Positions 33,954-46,397 of a DNA stretch of 64,000 bases are shown here, piece by piece; positions within the stretch are counted from its first letter, which is position 1, and each line of letters begins with the position of its first letter. The DNA comes from Lepidodermella squamata. Lineage: Eukaryota; Gastrotricha. A program made the translations under genes and the position numbers. Below the pieces are notes generated by a model that had not been told where the DNA came from, made no database searches, and saw nothing but the letters and a program-made list of their open reading frames with translations. The stretch lies in assembly GCA_047495785.1 (NCBI GenBank), contig JBLDXI010000020.1, positions 2,170,001-2,234,000 on the forward strand, in the 5' to 3' direction.

Positions 33954-36279
33954 AAAATCGGAATTTTTACCTTGTTTTTCTTCTGTTATTATTATTATTT
34001 TGCAATCTTTCGTTCGAGCCAATTAACTACTGGCAGCTTATGAATAATGCGTGCCAAATTATATCTGCTGCTGATCATTGATAAATAGCTATATATATAT
34101 CTATCGAAAATAAAAATAATAATAACAGCGGGCTTTTGTAGCTGCTACAAGCACTGAGGTTCTTATACGCGTTTGATGGTGGAGCTGTACAATATATCGG
34201 TAATAGTTGCGCGCTGCTGCGTAATGAAGCGGCGATTTTTGACTGCGAGGCGCGGTAAAACTTGACAAGTGGATGCTGAAGAAGTGCACGTGGCGCGGGC
34301 GGGCGCGCAAACATTTTTCATGTCGGTAGAAATAAGTGTAACGATAATAGAGCTCGACTATCACGGCTATAACGCCTATACTTATACAACCTTTCATTGC
34401 AATAGACCGTTGTAGTGAAGCATCTATAGATCAAGTGAAACACGCCTTATACTCCAGATTTGCAGTGAAAATAGGGAATTTCAGGGAAGATTTGCATATT
34501 TTTTTTAGGTTGGATATTTTTAAATTTATACCTCGATATTAAAAAAAGCGAAAGTGGCATATCCCTAAATATTGGAAGGTGGGAGAGGTCATTATCGAAA
34601 CCTAATTATCATATTCGTAATTACATTGGGACGCGCTAAATTATAGCCACGTTTGAAATTCATTGAATTTTTCGGCAACGTTTGAAATCGGGCCCTCCTG
34701 TTACAGAAACCAAATTTGCCATTGCGGAACCAAATTTTGGAATTTTTAATGGGCCGAAAACCACGGAAAAATCAGGAATTCAGCGTGGTGCCTTTTCTTC
34801 TTTTTCTTGCTTTTAACAATTTTATTATTATTATTATTTGGGACATGGCCATAGACATAATTTAGGAATTCCTAAATTATGTCTATGGACATGGCACATG
34901 GGACTGTTTTTTTGTCGGTCAAGGTCAATGTCAAGATTGGGTCAAAAAGGCACACGCCAGACACCAGACGTCGCCTCAGCTACTTGACCTCGCGAAAACG
35001 AAAGTCCGTTTTCTTATGCCGTCGCGTCTCATTTTGCCTATTCTCTGATTTCATTCATTTATCTGACGAAAATGGCCTAGAAAATGGTGAAATGGTTTTT
35101 TTCAATATGAATCTAATTAGCCACACTTCCAAGCCGATTTTCCATAATAAGAATATTCCGCTCCGGCTTTGTCGTCTTAAGCCTCATTTTTCCGAATATA
35201 TGTATATATTGGACATAGAGGAGAATATATATATAGAAAAGCCGAACACATAATGACCGATTATATGTCTCGGAGTCCAATATTTGCACATACCCAGAGG
35301 CATAGTAGTATCTACCGAATTTCAGGTACCCTCCGTGTTGCGAACGCTTTAATTGAGATAAATAACAAATTTTTCATCAACAATTTCATCAACAGCTACG
35401 TCGAAGAGTCACACAATGGCTCGAGCCATTCGAAATATCAAATCAACTCGATTTTCTCGGTATCTGGGGTGAATGCTGCTTGATTCCCGGGCCGTTCGTG
35501 ATTTTCAATAAGCTCAATTGATTTTGAATAATAATGCTATTTTGGGTTTCATGAGTTTCATGGGATAAGGGTGTGAACACAAATAGACAACTGCCCAATT
35601 CGTGCCCCTCCTTGGCCTAGGAGTATATGAAAATTTTGTTTATTTTCTAGATTAATAATTGCAATATATTAGATGCTGATATTATTGGCATTTTTCCTCG
35701 CAATAATGAAGAGATTATTTTTCTTTTAAGAATCGGGGCATTTATCTTGATTTGAAATGTTCAAATATCCTGATTAGTGAACCCCCGCCGAATCGTTTTT
35801 TTCCATCGCACCGTAGTAATTCAAAACGAAGGGTTTGCGGCCAAAAATGACCCAGTTATAACTCTACCCGCCCTAGGTTGAAAAAAATGTTCTCTCAGTG
35901 GCCGGAGTGGCACGGGGAATAATGGCCTAGGGTTAAAACGCCGTTCAAAATCTAACACCACTGATCGGAGGAAAACCGCAATCATCATCCCACCACACTG
36001 GTGGGTAAGGATATAAAGCTTATTAAGAACTCGGATGGAAAAAACCATGATTTCATATCGCAAAAGAGACAATTAAGGATCGCCGCTTTTTTGCATTTCA
36101 AGAACCGCAATTCATTACAGCGCTAGTTTCGAACAAATCACTTGTCTAAGAAACGCATCAGATTTTACGAGGAAGTGCCGCTATTATTGGAAATTATCTC
36201 CTCTTCAATTTTTCCCAGTTCTAGATATTTCATTATGCTTTCTTAAAAAACTAGGCCATTCTAATATATTCGGACAAAA
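33954..36279. other. Intergenic region between receptor subunits A and B
   Basis: Contains a 40-bp perfect palindrome (34849-34888) and AT-rich sequence. Short frames near 34100-34400 (minus) and 34879-35480 (plus) have no recognisable domain, and I do not call them. Confidence 0.5.
34849..34888. repeat. 40-bp perfect palindrome without spacer
   Basis: The half-site CCATAGACATAATTTAGGAA is followed immediately by its exact reverse complement. All 20 base pairs match. Confidence 0.9.
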
Positions 36280-38817
36280 ATGATGATGAAATTCATCGAA
36301 TTTGCAATAATTTCATCAATATTCCTACATTCGATCATCGAGGCGAATATTGTATCGACAAAGCGGCCGATAATTCCGCGGCGAAATGCAACAGCCGCCC
36401 CAATGAAAACATCGCCAGCTAGTCCTAGAACAACGCCCCGAGACACGTCACGGTCAACAACACCCAGCCAAGCTTTTTACACGTTGGACCGAACTCAGCT
36501 GAGTTTCCCACCAGACGGCGCTGTTTCGTCGATGAATCGGCTTACAGATGGCTATTTAGACGCATTTAATTACAAAAATTCGACTACAACGATGGTAACA
36601 GCGCTTGGCTTGACACCGGGCTCGTTTCCTCAGGAATATCTCAGCCCGCAATTGTTGGCGTATCAGTACGTAAAAGCTGGCCGCCTGACGGATGAGCAGC
36701 GGTTGATGCAAAAATTATTCAGCAATTACGACAGATTTGCTAGGCCGGTGCTCAATTTAACCGACCCTGTTATAGTCAGGTATCGAAGATTTCGGATGAT
36801 TTTTTTTGCTTTTGTGACCCACATTTTTTCTATTATAGTATGAGCTTAACGATCACGCAAATTTTTGAGTTGGACGAAAAAAATCAAGTTTTAATTACGA
36901 ACGCCTGGGCAAATTTTGAGTGGCGAGACGAGTACCTACGCTGGAAACCGGATGATTATGCTTTCATGGAAATGGTCCGAATGCCTAGCAGTAAACTATG
37001 GTTGCCAGGTATTTTTTTCAAAATTTCAAAAATGAAATTTTAATTATTTTTCATTTTTTTAGACGTCGTGTTGTACAATAAGTGAGAACCCCATTTTCGA
37101 GATTTTTCCATCACAACTAAATTGGGACATTTTTACAGTGCCGCTGACTTTGCTCCAACTCAACTTTCAACTAAAGCGATGGTTTCATCTGATGGAATGG
37201 TAAAAAATATTTTTAATTTTTTTTAATTTTAATAACAAAATTTCCAAAGATTTTCTGGTCCGTTCCGAACAAATTCTTCTCATCATGCCAAATTGATGTG
37301 ACGTGAGTTATATTGGCACAATTTATCAATTTCATTTCATTTTTTTCTTATATTTCCAGGTATTTCCCTTTCGATGAACAAATCGTAAGCAAAATGGTTG
37401 TTAATTGTCCTCAATTTATAAAAAATGATAAAATTTTTCAAGTGCCGAATGAAATTTGGAAGTTGGACATACGGTGAGTGCATATTAAAATTTCGAAAAA
37501 GCCTTCAATAAACACTGAATTTGTTTTAGATGGTTTCAAAATCGATTTGGTGAACAGTTCCACTAGTGCTGATCTATCGTTTTACGTTAAATCCGGCGAG
37601 TGGGACCTAATCCGGGCCGAACAACGCCGCCATGTCGTCATTTACTCCTGCTGCATAGAACCCTACCCCGATGTCACATTTTACGTAGGTTTTTGGTCGA
37701 ATTTTTATCGATTTACGGACGATTTTTTTTTAATTTTATAGATTCATATTAGACGAAAATCGCTGTATTACTTTTTCAACGTCTTTCTGCCTTGCTTCCT
37801 GATGAGTGCTCTCACGCTGCTAGTTTTCTTGCTCCCGGTCGAATCTGGAGAGAAATGCGGTGAGATTTTCGGATGAAAAATTCCTATGGCAAAAATTTAA
37901 TTTTTCACATTTTCGGAGTTTTATAAATCTCGATTAAAAAATACCGAAAAATACCGATAAAACCGATCAGGACCCCCGAACACAAGAAAAAGCCCTTACT
38001 AAGCCTAGGAATGAAAATGATAAAAAATTCCGAACGGTAATATCAGGAATCCCGAACGTAAAAGGGCCTTACTATTCATTAAATCTCAGCAATGACCTAA
38101 CCATGTCCCATTTTCATTTTTAATTAAAAAGAAATTGAACCGGTTTCATTTTGAAACGCCAGATTCAGCTTTTTATTCCCATTTTTTTATATTTTTCCAA
38201 TTTCAGGTCTCGGCATCACTATTATGCTTTCCTTCGCCGTGTTCATGTTGACAGTCATCGAAAAGCTACCAGACACGAGCGAATCAGCGCCTTTGATCAG
38301 CATTTACCTGACCGTAGTATTGACAATGACAGCTTGCAGCATTTGCTGTACCGTCGCCGTGCTAAGCCTAAACCACCGCAATTCCCACGCTGGCCAAGTT
38401 CCTAAATGGCTATGCCGCTTCCTTAATTTCGTCTCATCGGCGTGCTGCATCCACGGTCGAATGTCCTCACTGACTTCCGAGAACAATCATTCAATAGCTA
38501 TGACAAAGTTGAAGCCTCGTGATTTTCTACTCGAGCTGTCGAATGAAATGTTGGCGCTAACGAACGGCAAACCGCACGAGTTGACGGATGGTGACGTTTT
38601 CCAGCATAATTTCATTATCGGTATTAATCGAATTTTCGATCGGCACTCGCGGCAGATGCAGAAAGATGTCACGGACGCGGATTGGCGGCGGGTGGCTCAG
38701 TTTATTGACAGAACGCTGTTTTGGATGCTGCTCATCTCCATGACAACGTTTTCGATCTATCTGCTGATTTTCTACACCCCGCTTCAGCAAATGGATTATG
38801 AAGCTGCGATTAAATAA
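36280..38817 (+). CDS. Nicotinic acetylcholine receptor-like alpha-type subunit B, 10 exons
   Basis: Seen: exons 36280-36779, 36839-37008, 37063-37081, 37139-37199, 37250-37302, 37360-37384, 37443-37473, 37530-37684, 37742-37859 and 38207-38817 join in frame (580 aa). After the signal peptide there is a Ser/Thr/Pro-rich extension of roughly 100 residues, then [20 protein letters not shown], shared with subunit D. The ligand-domain motifs are LWLPDVVLYN, a Cys loop with FPFDEQ, FGSWTY and [13 protein letters not shown]. The M2 region is [19 protein letters not shown]4 lies near 550-571. It includes a 19-nt exon. Known: cation-selective Cys-loop channel subunit with an alpha-type agonist site. 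It lies in the same orientation as A, C and D; its long N-terminal extension is unusual. Confidence 0.92.
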
Positions 38818-38952
38818 GACTGATGATTTTTTGCCCTTCTCATCACACGATCTTATTTGTTAATACATCATGTTATTGATCGCACTTGCTGAAAATAAAA
38901 AATTGGCCGTTTTGATTTTTATTCGGGTAAACACTTTGGGCAATTTCAAATG

Positions 38953-39148
38953 ATATGGTACGACGACAAAACAGCACCTTCGCAGAACAGCGAATGCGAC
39001 AAAACAGCAACTTTTTTTATTTCGCGACAAAACAGCGAACATTTTACTATGTGAAAGATGCATCGTGTTTCTGCTGTCGCAAGTTGAAAATGTTGCTATT
39101 TTGTCGCGTTTGCTGTTTTGGGTATCTGCTGTTATGACGTTCTGCCAA
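38953..39148 (-). mobile_element. AACAGCAA foldback element, copy 2
   Basis: Reads in the opposite sense to copy 3 and ends TGCTGTTATGACGTTCTGCC. Contains AACAGCAA/TTGCTGTT motifs and ATGCATCGTGTTTCTGCTGT. Only about 45 bp separate it from copy 3. Confidence 0.75.
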
Positions 39149-39190
39149 TGATATATACCAGTTCATCAATTTTAGAAAAATCAACAACAA

Positions 39191-39345
39191 AAAATGGCAG
39201 ACCGTCATAACAGCAAATACACAAAACAGCAAACGCGATATAACAGCAAATTTTTCAACTTGCGACATAACAGCAGAAACACGATGCATCTTTTACATAG
39301 TAAGTTTTCGCTGTTCTGCGTAGTTGCTGTTTTGTCGCCCTACCC
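39191..39345 (+). mobile_element. AACAGCAA foldback element, copy 3
   Basis: Starts TGGCAGACCGTCATAACAGC and mirrors copy 2 at 38953-39148, so the two form a long potential hairpin with a short AT-rich loop. Confidence 0.75.
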
Positions 39346-39739
39346 AAAAAATCAGGAGAAGAAGATTTTCCTTATAATTCTCGTAATAATAATGTATTAA
39401 TTAAATATCAAGCGTTTAGCGCTCAGCAATCTGAAGTATATATAGCAAACTGATTATAATCGGAGACTCGAAGTGATCAGTAATTTTGCCAACTATTAGA
39501 CACCTATATAGGGTATAGGGTAATAAAAAGTATTGAGGCCGTTGTTTTCTCTCTTCCATTCTGGGGCACCTCTGAGCTCTAACCTCCTTAATATCGTATA
39601 TAATCGGTATAATATCGGTATAATATCGCTTAAATTGTAACTTTTGGGTCGGTTTCTAAAAAACAAGGTTTTTAAGGATGAGAGGTTTGGAGGTTGTAAG
39701 AAACCTATAGATTCCTAACTTGAGATCGAGCTTAGATGA

Positions 39740-40015
39740 AATGAGATCAGCCAAAAAGGGGGTGCCAAGTGCGCACTCTATATTATTTAAGATTCCAGCA
39801 CCAAATGTCCCCAAAATATGGTTTTTTTCGAATTTCTAGTCTCCACTAAGGATCTCAATTTTTTTTCATGCCTAACCGATAGACCTATTAAGCGGTCAGT
39901 TTACGAATTGTACTTCAGCCTGCAGAGCCTATATCGATTCCAAGTATCAATTTTACAAATCAGTGATTTTCCCGATATCAGCCGTCTTGGAACCAAACAT
40001 CGATAATTTTTTAAG
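39740..40015 (-). repeat. Dispersed repeat family R, inverted copy
   Basis: Reverse complement of the family: CATGCCTAACCGATAGACCT, GGTCAGTTTACGAATT, then ATATCGATTCCAAGTATC and CCGTCTTGGAACCAAACATC. Confidence 0.65.
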
Positions 40016-41866
40016 TGGCTCATGGCACCGTTTACTTTCCCACCGAAATTGTCAGCGGTTTTCAAGATTTAGCTGCGACCCATGGCGTTCCGCGCTTTTC
40101 TTGTGAGTAGGCAGTCTTAAATTCTATGTCCGCAACTGATTCTTTGATTTCAAAGGGTGTTTGTCAGTTTGTCAGTGTGTCTGAATCACCTCAATTCGGG
40201 CGAATTAATCTTTATTCTATTAAATTACGCTCGTTGGCAAACAGACATGTTTCAAATGGCTAATTGAGTTGCTGTAAAATCTAGTACTAATAATATTGCC
40301 TTGCTATATCTCATCTTCAACACATGGGGGCGTATGTTGGAACCTTCCTTATGTTGGATTAAGGTTTAAGGTTTAAGTTTTCCTCTCATTTCCAAAGCAA
40401 CCATTGTTGCGTATTGGGACTCACCATTGTTCGCGTATATAAAATGGAGCAATAGAAGAAAATTCCTATGTTCGATTAAAAAACCTATTTACAAATGAGA
40501 GAAAAGTTGCAGGTTTTAGAGGATTTAACCGCTAAACCTGGTTTAAACTCAGAATTTTTCAAACCATGTACGAGGAGGTTTACAAAAAACGGGTATTACG
40601 GCCCAACCGGCGGATGGCGCGTCTTATAGCGCGTCTTATAGCGCCATTGCTCGATGGCGCGGAATTCAAAATTTCGAAAAGTTGAAAGTGCGTTATGATA
40701 TTTTCATTCCAATATTATCAGTAAAAAATCTAAATTTTCGGCTGTAATATTACTCGCAATATTTCTCGACGGTCCCGACTATTTCGTTTGCGATCGGTCA
40801 ATGATAAACGTTTTCTGCGTTGAATTTATCGCAAAATAGTTATTATTCAATATTACAATATTTCAATATAATTGGCGAACTAATTTTTCCCCGCTCAGGA
40901 CCGCTGAAAAATTATTATTTCAGGCATTGCATTGTTATATATAATATTATAATATAATATAATATTATAATATTATTGTCCCCAATCCGCCCCGTATGCC
41001 AATTTATAAATCAAATTAAATTGCCCCAGTTTATTTTGTTACGCTCAGGTCATTCGAGCTGAAGTAAGAAATGAGGTTAAGAATTTTAGAGACATAAACA
41101 ATATTTCGTAATCATAATGGAAGGTATCAGGTGGGTTTTCATTGGGTTTTCAGCCCAGTTGACCGAATTCCTGAAGCGCTGGATTTCGCCATGATGCACC
41201 GGTATTCACTAATATCTAACCGATTACGATTATACTGATTACCTGTGTACGTCTTCGAGGCACAAAAATAGACTAGCTTCAGATCAGCTGCAGATTTCAT
41301 GAATTTTAGGCCATTCATGCCCAACTACATTTTTTGAGAAGAATAATGCAAAAAAATTCAAAATTCAACAGAAGCTTAATTCACCTGAACAATAATAGCT
41401 AGGTGGCCATGAATTCGCCCCAGCTCAATGGCAAATTCAGAGAGAACTTTTGCCAATTCGCATGATAGTTGAAAAATACTTCTCGCGAGAACTAGAAATG
41501 ACGAACTGAATTGGCAATTGGCATGGTGCAGCAACGCGGCCGCCTTGTCTCATTGTTTCGCAACTATGGGTTGTCCCTTTTTTCCAGGGCATATCTACTG
41601 ATGAAATGATTTTAAAATTATTTCAAATTCAAGCATGGAGATTCATGTTCTTATAATTAATGCTTCGTTGCCTCGTTGACATGGCTCCTCGGTGGTGTTT
41701 GCGAGAAGCCATTATAATTCAGTCGTCTCATCGTTGGCGGAAAATGTTTTCATCAAAATTCAAGGCTAGCTAATTTACAAAGAAAATAGTCCTCGGTCCT
41801 GATCGTCCAGCCTTGCCTCCGGTAGGCCGTCGAGATTCTAAACGTGTATAATTCCTGAATCATTTA

Positions 41867-42784
41867 GAGGACCCCGCCCTAATTTCGGCCACTTCCTAAA
41901 TTCGGCCGCTGCGTCCTAACTTCGGCCACCGGCCGAAATTTGGACACGAAGTGCTGTGCAGCAGTTTTATTTGCACGCAATTCAAGAACTTTGCATTGTT
42001 GGGCCCATCTGTTTCATGATTTTTCAAGCACGTGATCGCAAAAAAATAATTCTAAATGCGAGCGAGCGGGCTTATGTCGCTTCTCGAGTGCTCAGTTACC
42101 GCTACTTTGCAGGTATAATTTACCTGAAACTGGCTCTTTAGAATTTACTGCTTTCACCTCAATAATTACCAGCTAAACGCCAGCTTCATTTTGGTATAAA
42201 GTATTCTATCTAAAACCACCCAGGTGAAGAGATCCAGAGGGCCAATTTGAGGGTTTGATTCCAAAAATTAGCAGTCAATAGGGGAATTGAATTCGGGAAA
42301 ACAAAATCAATACTCTCATTCTACAGAAGGCAAGGGATTTTTTAGATATTTTTCCAGAATTTTAGAAAGTCAACCGGAGTTAGGCTATTAGGTAGAAAAC
42401 AAGTTATCAAACTTGTACCTATCAAAACAAGTTTGAGTTTCAGGCATCACGTCGTCGAGGAAAAGCTCACAGGTGAAGCAACAAAGGCGGTTTTTATAGT
42501 CAGCTTTTTGAGACAAATCTAACGATACCAAACTTATGGTATTAGTGTACCTGGATGAGGTGGCCGAAATTAGGGCACCCCGCTCCCTAATTCCGGCCGG
42601 GTGTCTGGGTGACTAAAAAATTAGCCATAAATCAAGGTAAAATCGTCCGGACTTGCGGAAAGCGGCATTCGATAGCCTAATAACGCCTCTTTAATTCTGC
42701 TTATGCCGAATATTTTCTAAAAATTTACCTGGCTGGCAAAGTCGGAAAAACCTGAAAAGCGGCCGAAATTAGGGCGGGGTCCTC
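41867..42784. mobile_element. TA-flanked 918-bp MITE with GAGGACCCCGCCC ends
   Basis: The left end GAGGACCCCGCCCTAATTTC is matched exactly by the inverse of the right end, with TA at 41865-41866 and 42785-42786 as target duplication. Internal partial copies of the end motif occur near 41905-41935 and 42563-42600. No transposase domain is present, so it is non-autonomous; TA targets suggest Tc1/mariner-type mobilisation. Confidence 0.85.
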
Positions 42785-43428
42785 TACCTAGTTATTTTTT
42801 CATATTGACACCGCGGAAGAATGCTGCTGAAAAACTTAATCGTTCCATAATATTCTATAATCTCACTTGCTTCTTGCAGATGACACATTGAAAATTAAAA
42901 AGGGACGATTCGACAATTGGTTTTAGAAATTATATAGGACAACACTAGAAAAGTGTCCCGGAGTAATTGGATTTTTAGAAAGATCTCGGCTCAAGTTTTA
43001 GCCTAACTTAGGAAAGGATACGGAAAGTTTAAGCTAGATTCCAACATACCTCCCATGGTTACGAGTGACAAGTAGAACACACCAGCCAATTTATTAAGCG
43101 AATGACATGGTCGAGCAGACGTTGGAAATTATCCGCAAGCCTGCGGATTTTGGCATGGACACCAAAGTGTCGTAGCATTTCAGGGAGAAATGAAGAATTT
43201 TTTCTCAATTCTAGACAATAACAAAGCGTTAGAAATGTTTCGCTTTAATGCGGCGATCATCACTGAACCGTGTGTATCTCGCTCTGCGTCATTAATCGCT
43301 AATCTGAAGGGAAAAATCTAACCCGCTATAATTTTGTCACCAGAAGTTATTGAAACACACCAAAGGTCTACTACGCGAATAGATGACAAGCGTTTAGATT
43401 TTAATTGACAGGTTGGTCTATCATTTCC

Positions 43429-43436
43429 TATATAAT
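43429..43436 (+). promoter_or_regulatory. Probable TATA box of small secreted four-Cys protein 1
   Basis: TATATAAT lies 51-58 bp upstream of the ATG at 43487, leaving room for a short leader. Confidence 0.45.
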
Positions 43437-43486
43437 TCTAACCTTTCTACCCAGCAATATCATTACAATCAGCTCTCGATAAAGAA

Positions 43487-43819
43487 ATGGCTACATCAAC
43501 CCTGCTTGCCTTCCTTATGGCTCTCATTTTCTGCAATTCCTTCGCGTTACCAGTCGGAAAAGCTGAGGCGGAAGCTCCGACTACGGAAGAACCAGCCAAC
43601 GACGATGTATCTCTAACCTTTCAACAAGTCATCAGAAGCATGCGCCTTCTCGAGGACGATGAGCTTATGGAACTTCTCTTCCTGGCCGAAAATTCGCTGG
43701 AAACCATGACGAGGGCAAAATGTTCCAGCAGCTGCTCAACCAAGGCTTTGATTCAAGAATGCACCGACCAACCAGCTCTAGAAAGGACCTATTTCCTCGA
43801 AGAAAATTGCGCTGAATAA
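43487..43819 (+). CDS. Small secreted four-cysteine protein 1 (subfamily II)
   Basis: Seen: single-exon frame of 110 aa. Signal peptide 1-20 (MATSTLLAFLMALIFCNSFA), an Ala/Glu-rich spacer, then an acidic/leucine segment (LEDDELMELLFLAENSL) and four cysteines spaced C-x3-C-x8-C-x15-C at the end. The spacing is identical to protein 6 (61697-62027) and close to proteins 2-5. I do not recognise the family. Inferred: a secreted, disulphide-bonded peptide or pro-peptide; no dibasic processing site flanks the cysteine region. It lies next to the ankyrin gene on the opposite strand. Confidence 0.8.
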   Translation: MATSTLLAFLMALIFCNSFALPVGKAEAEAPTTEEPANDDVSLTFQQVIRSMRLLEDDELMELLFLAENSLETMTRAKCSSSCSTKALIQECTDQPALERTYFLEENCAE

Positions 43820-43887
43820 CTCATATTATCTAGTGAAATTTTGAATTTTTTATTTTGAAAGTGCTTCGAGATTTAAGCGTTGAATCT

Positions 43888-45968
43888 TCATTTCAGTTCT
43901 CCTTTTGGGACAGTAAAACTCTCGACGAATCTGATTATTTGAAGGCCTTCCTCTTGTTTCTTACTGCCATAGGCTAGATCTAAAATAGACCGGCCACAGC
44001 CATCCTTAGCCAACTTCATATCAGGATAGTCCTGTAGAAATATTTTCACGATTTCGAACCTTCCATTAGCAGCGGCTAAATGAATAGGCAGTTGTTCGCA
44101 ATCGAATGAATTACTCCTGGCGCGAGGATTTGCACCCATATGCATGAGCCTTTTAACCAGGTATAGGTACCCTTTCGACGCAGCTTGGTGCAGAGGGGTC
44201 CGGGCGAAGCTGTCCTGGCGTAAATTGACGTCTAACCCAATGTCGTTGATCAAATACTCGACGATTTCAGGGCGATTATTCAGTGTGGCCACGTGGAGTA
44301 TTCGATCGCCGTCGAAATCGCCCATATCGATTAAGGTGGGTTCGTGTTGTAGCAGGTATTTCACCACATCGAGATGACCCATAGCTGCTGCCCAATGAAT
44401 CGGCAAATAGTTGTGGTCCTTTCTATGATCAGCCTATAAAATCATCGAAATTAAAAAAATTACCCAAAAAAATAACCGCCTGGAATGTGAAGAAAAATGC
44501 GTTGATGTCAAAGGGATACTTCTGAAACCTGGCGGTTTTGATGCCAAAATAAAATTCAGAAAAATTCACAAGAAAACTATCGGAAAAAATACGCGCGCAC
44601 TAATTTTGCGCGCCTAAATAGAGCAGGGGAGGGTAATTTTGGTCAAAAATTGTTTTTCGAGGATCTCAATTCAAAAAATCAATTATTTTCGCTACAAACG
44701 TGTGTAATGTGAGCCCAGATTTATTGGAGAATTTTGGTGATTTTAAAATTTTATCCCGATTTTTAGATATATATGAAGGGCGTCCCAAATCGATATTATT
44801 TGAGTTGCCTTGCTTATAATAATTCTTAAAAATCAAGTATTGCTCCAATCACCTTGGGACTTGCGCCATTCGAAAGCTCAAGAAGCGGGGAATTTTGCGC
44901 AAAAATTCCTGTGTTTTTATTGTTCAGCGTTACAAAGCTATTAACGTGCAAAGCCGAAGTGTCCAATATTACCTTGTCCTTAATTATCCCGCAATATGAT
45001 AGTTAACGCACATTTTATTATGCACGTACATTTTTTCAGATTTTTTTTTTCGAGTGAGAAAAATACATTCAATCGATAGAGAATTTTCTGAATTTTATTC
45101 TGGTATAAAAACCGCCAGGTTATTCGAAAGTAGCCCTTTGACATCATCGCGCGCAATTTTGCTCACTTTTCCAGGTCAGCAAATGAGCGAAAAAAATCGA
45201 CTTACGTGGGCGAATACATCGGACCCCCTGTCCACAAGTAATTTAACGATTTCTAACGACCCACTTATGCACGCCTCGTGGAGCGGAGTCCGTGAGTACC
45301 GACTTTCCAGTAATCCGACTGACATTCCTTTATTGATCAGGAGTAGTACAATGTCCCGATGGGCCCATCTCGCAGCTTCATGAATCGCCATCGCCCCGCC
45401 GTAGTCGTCGTTACTCCTCGCGTATAAATTCGCCTCGTGATTGATGAAAAATTTGACCAAATTAAGGTGGCCATGCTCAGCGGCCAGATACAACGGCGTT
45501 CGGTCGTAAATTCCGTCCCGTAATTCGATTAACAGCGGTTTTTCGAGATTGATCAAATACTCGACAACTTCGGCTGAATTTTCGATCACAGCCTCGTGGA
45601 TTGGGGTCAATTTTGCGTGGTTTTCAGAGGTCAGTAGGTTCTTCATGGCTGGTAATAATGTTTTCATCGCGGTTAATTGGTTGAATCGAGCTGCTCGATG
45701 TAAAGGGTTGTCCCCATTGCTGCCTTCTAGAGTCGCCCAAGCAGTTTCATCCGACAGCTGATTTTTCGGGATTTTTTTCAAAATTTCCCGAATAATTGAT
45801 AACGACGAATTTTCAGCCGCAGATAACAATAATTTAAGCTAAAATTAATTGATTATTTTTTTGTCAAAAATTAAAACAATCCGGATTTACCTGTGATGTA
45901 GGAATTTCTTCTCCTTTAGCCAAGATTTTTAGAAGAATTGTCAAAGAAATAGTCACTTTAACCAGCAT
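43888..45968 (-). CDS. Ankyrin-repeat protein with N-terminal signal-like sequence, 3 exons
   Basis: Seen: minus-strand exons 45891-45968, 45206-45838 and 43888-44433 join in frame (418 aa) across introns of 52 and 772 nt. The first exon, MLVKVTISLTILLKILAKGE, looks like a signal peptide or membrane anchor. The rest is about ten ankyrin units: GDNPLHRAARFN, TPIHEAVIENSAEVVEYL, TPLYLAAEHGHLNLVKFF, TPLHEACISGSLEIVKLL, LPIHWAAAMGHLDVVKYL and TPLHQAASKGYLYLVKRL. Known: ankyrin arrays bind other proteins and are normally cytosolic; a secreted form is unusual. No transmembrane channel segment follows, so it is not a TRP channel. Partner unknown. Confidence 0.88.
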
Positions 45969-46333
45969 TATTGTTGAATTTACGCGAAAAATTGTGCGAA
46001 TGAAAGGGTAGCTTTTATTTTCTCGCTTCACTCATGCTTTTCTTTCGTTGCCTCCCTTTCAACAGCCGTGAATGCTTTTATTGAACTTTTAGTTGAAAGG
46101 GCAAAATTTGAGGTCGCAATGTCGGTGGGCTATTTTCGATTCGGGAATAATTTTATTAATTTTGACTGATTTTTATACGAGCTGCCAAGGTGACGTCTTT
46201 GAACTGTTATTTGTTTCCGCCAACTCAGGCGTAGTGAGAAGGGAACATTGCTAATGAGCGGATACATGCTTGAATATAAGGAAACATTCCTATAAATAAT
46301 AATAATGCGTGATTTCGTTCATTAAAAATCGAC

Positions 46334-46341
46334 TATAAAAA
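46334..46341 (+). promoter_or_regulatory. TATA box of small secreted four-Cys protein 2
   Basis: TATAAAAA lies only 12-19 bp upstream of the first ATG (46353). Transcription would start near 46364, so the likely translation start is the in-frame ATG at 46398. Confidence 0.55.
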
Positions 46342-46397
46342 GGGCGGAAAAAATGGCCATGGCGAGTCATATTATTTTTCTTCGGAGTACCCGCGCT

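Larger units (their letters stand above)
38818..43486. other. 4.7-kb intergenic region rich in repeats
   Basis: Holds an inverted pair of AACAGCAA elements, a family-R repeat, an AT-only stretch (40939-40977) and a 918-bp MITE, listed separately. I found no convincing exon. Confidence 0.55.

Noticed and set aside
34101-34397. 98-codon minus-strand frame with a hydrophobic start
   Set aside because: Aromatic-rich, low-complexity tail from AT-rich DNA; nothing supports it as a gene.
34879-35483. Two adjacent plus-strand frames
   Set aside because: Begins in the 40-bp palindrome and has no recognisable domain or splice continuity.
35821-36072. 83-codon minus-strand frame
   Set aside because: No start context or homology evident; lies in the likely promoter of subunit B.
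40939-40977. AT-only stretch as a possible origin or promoter
   Set aside because: Simple TATAATATTA low-complexity sequence without other signals.
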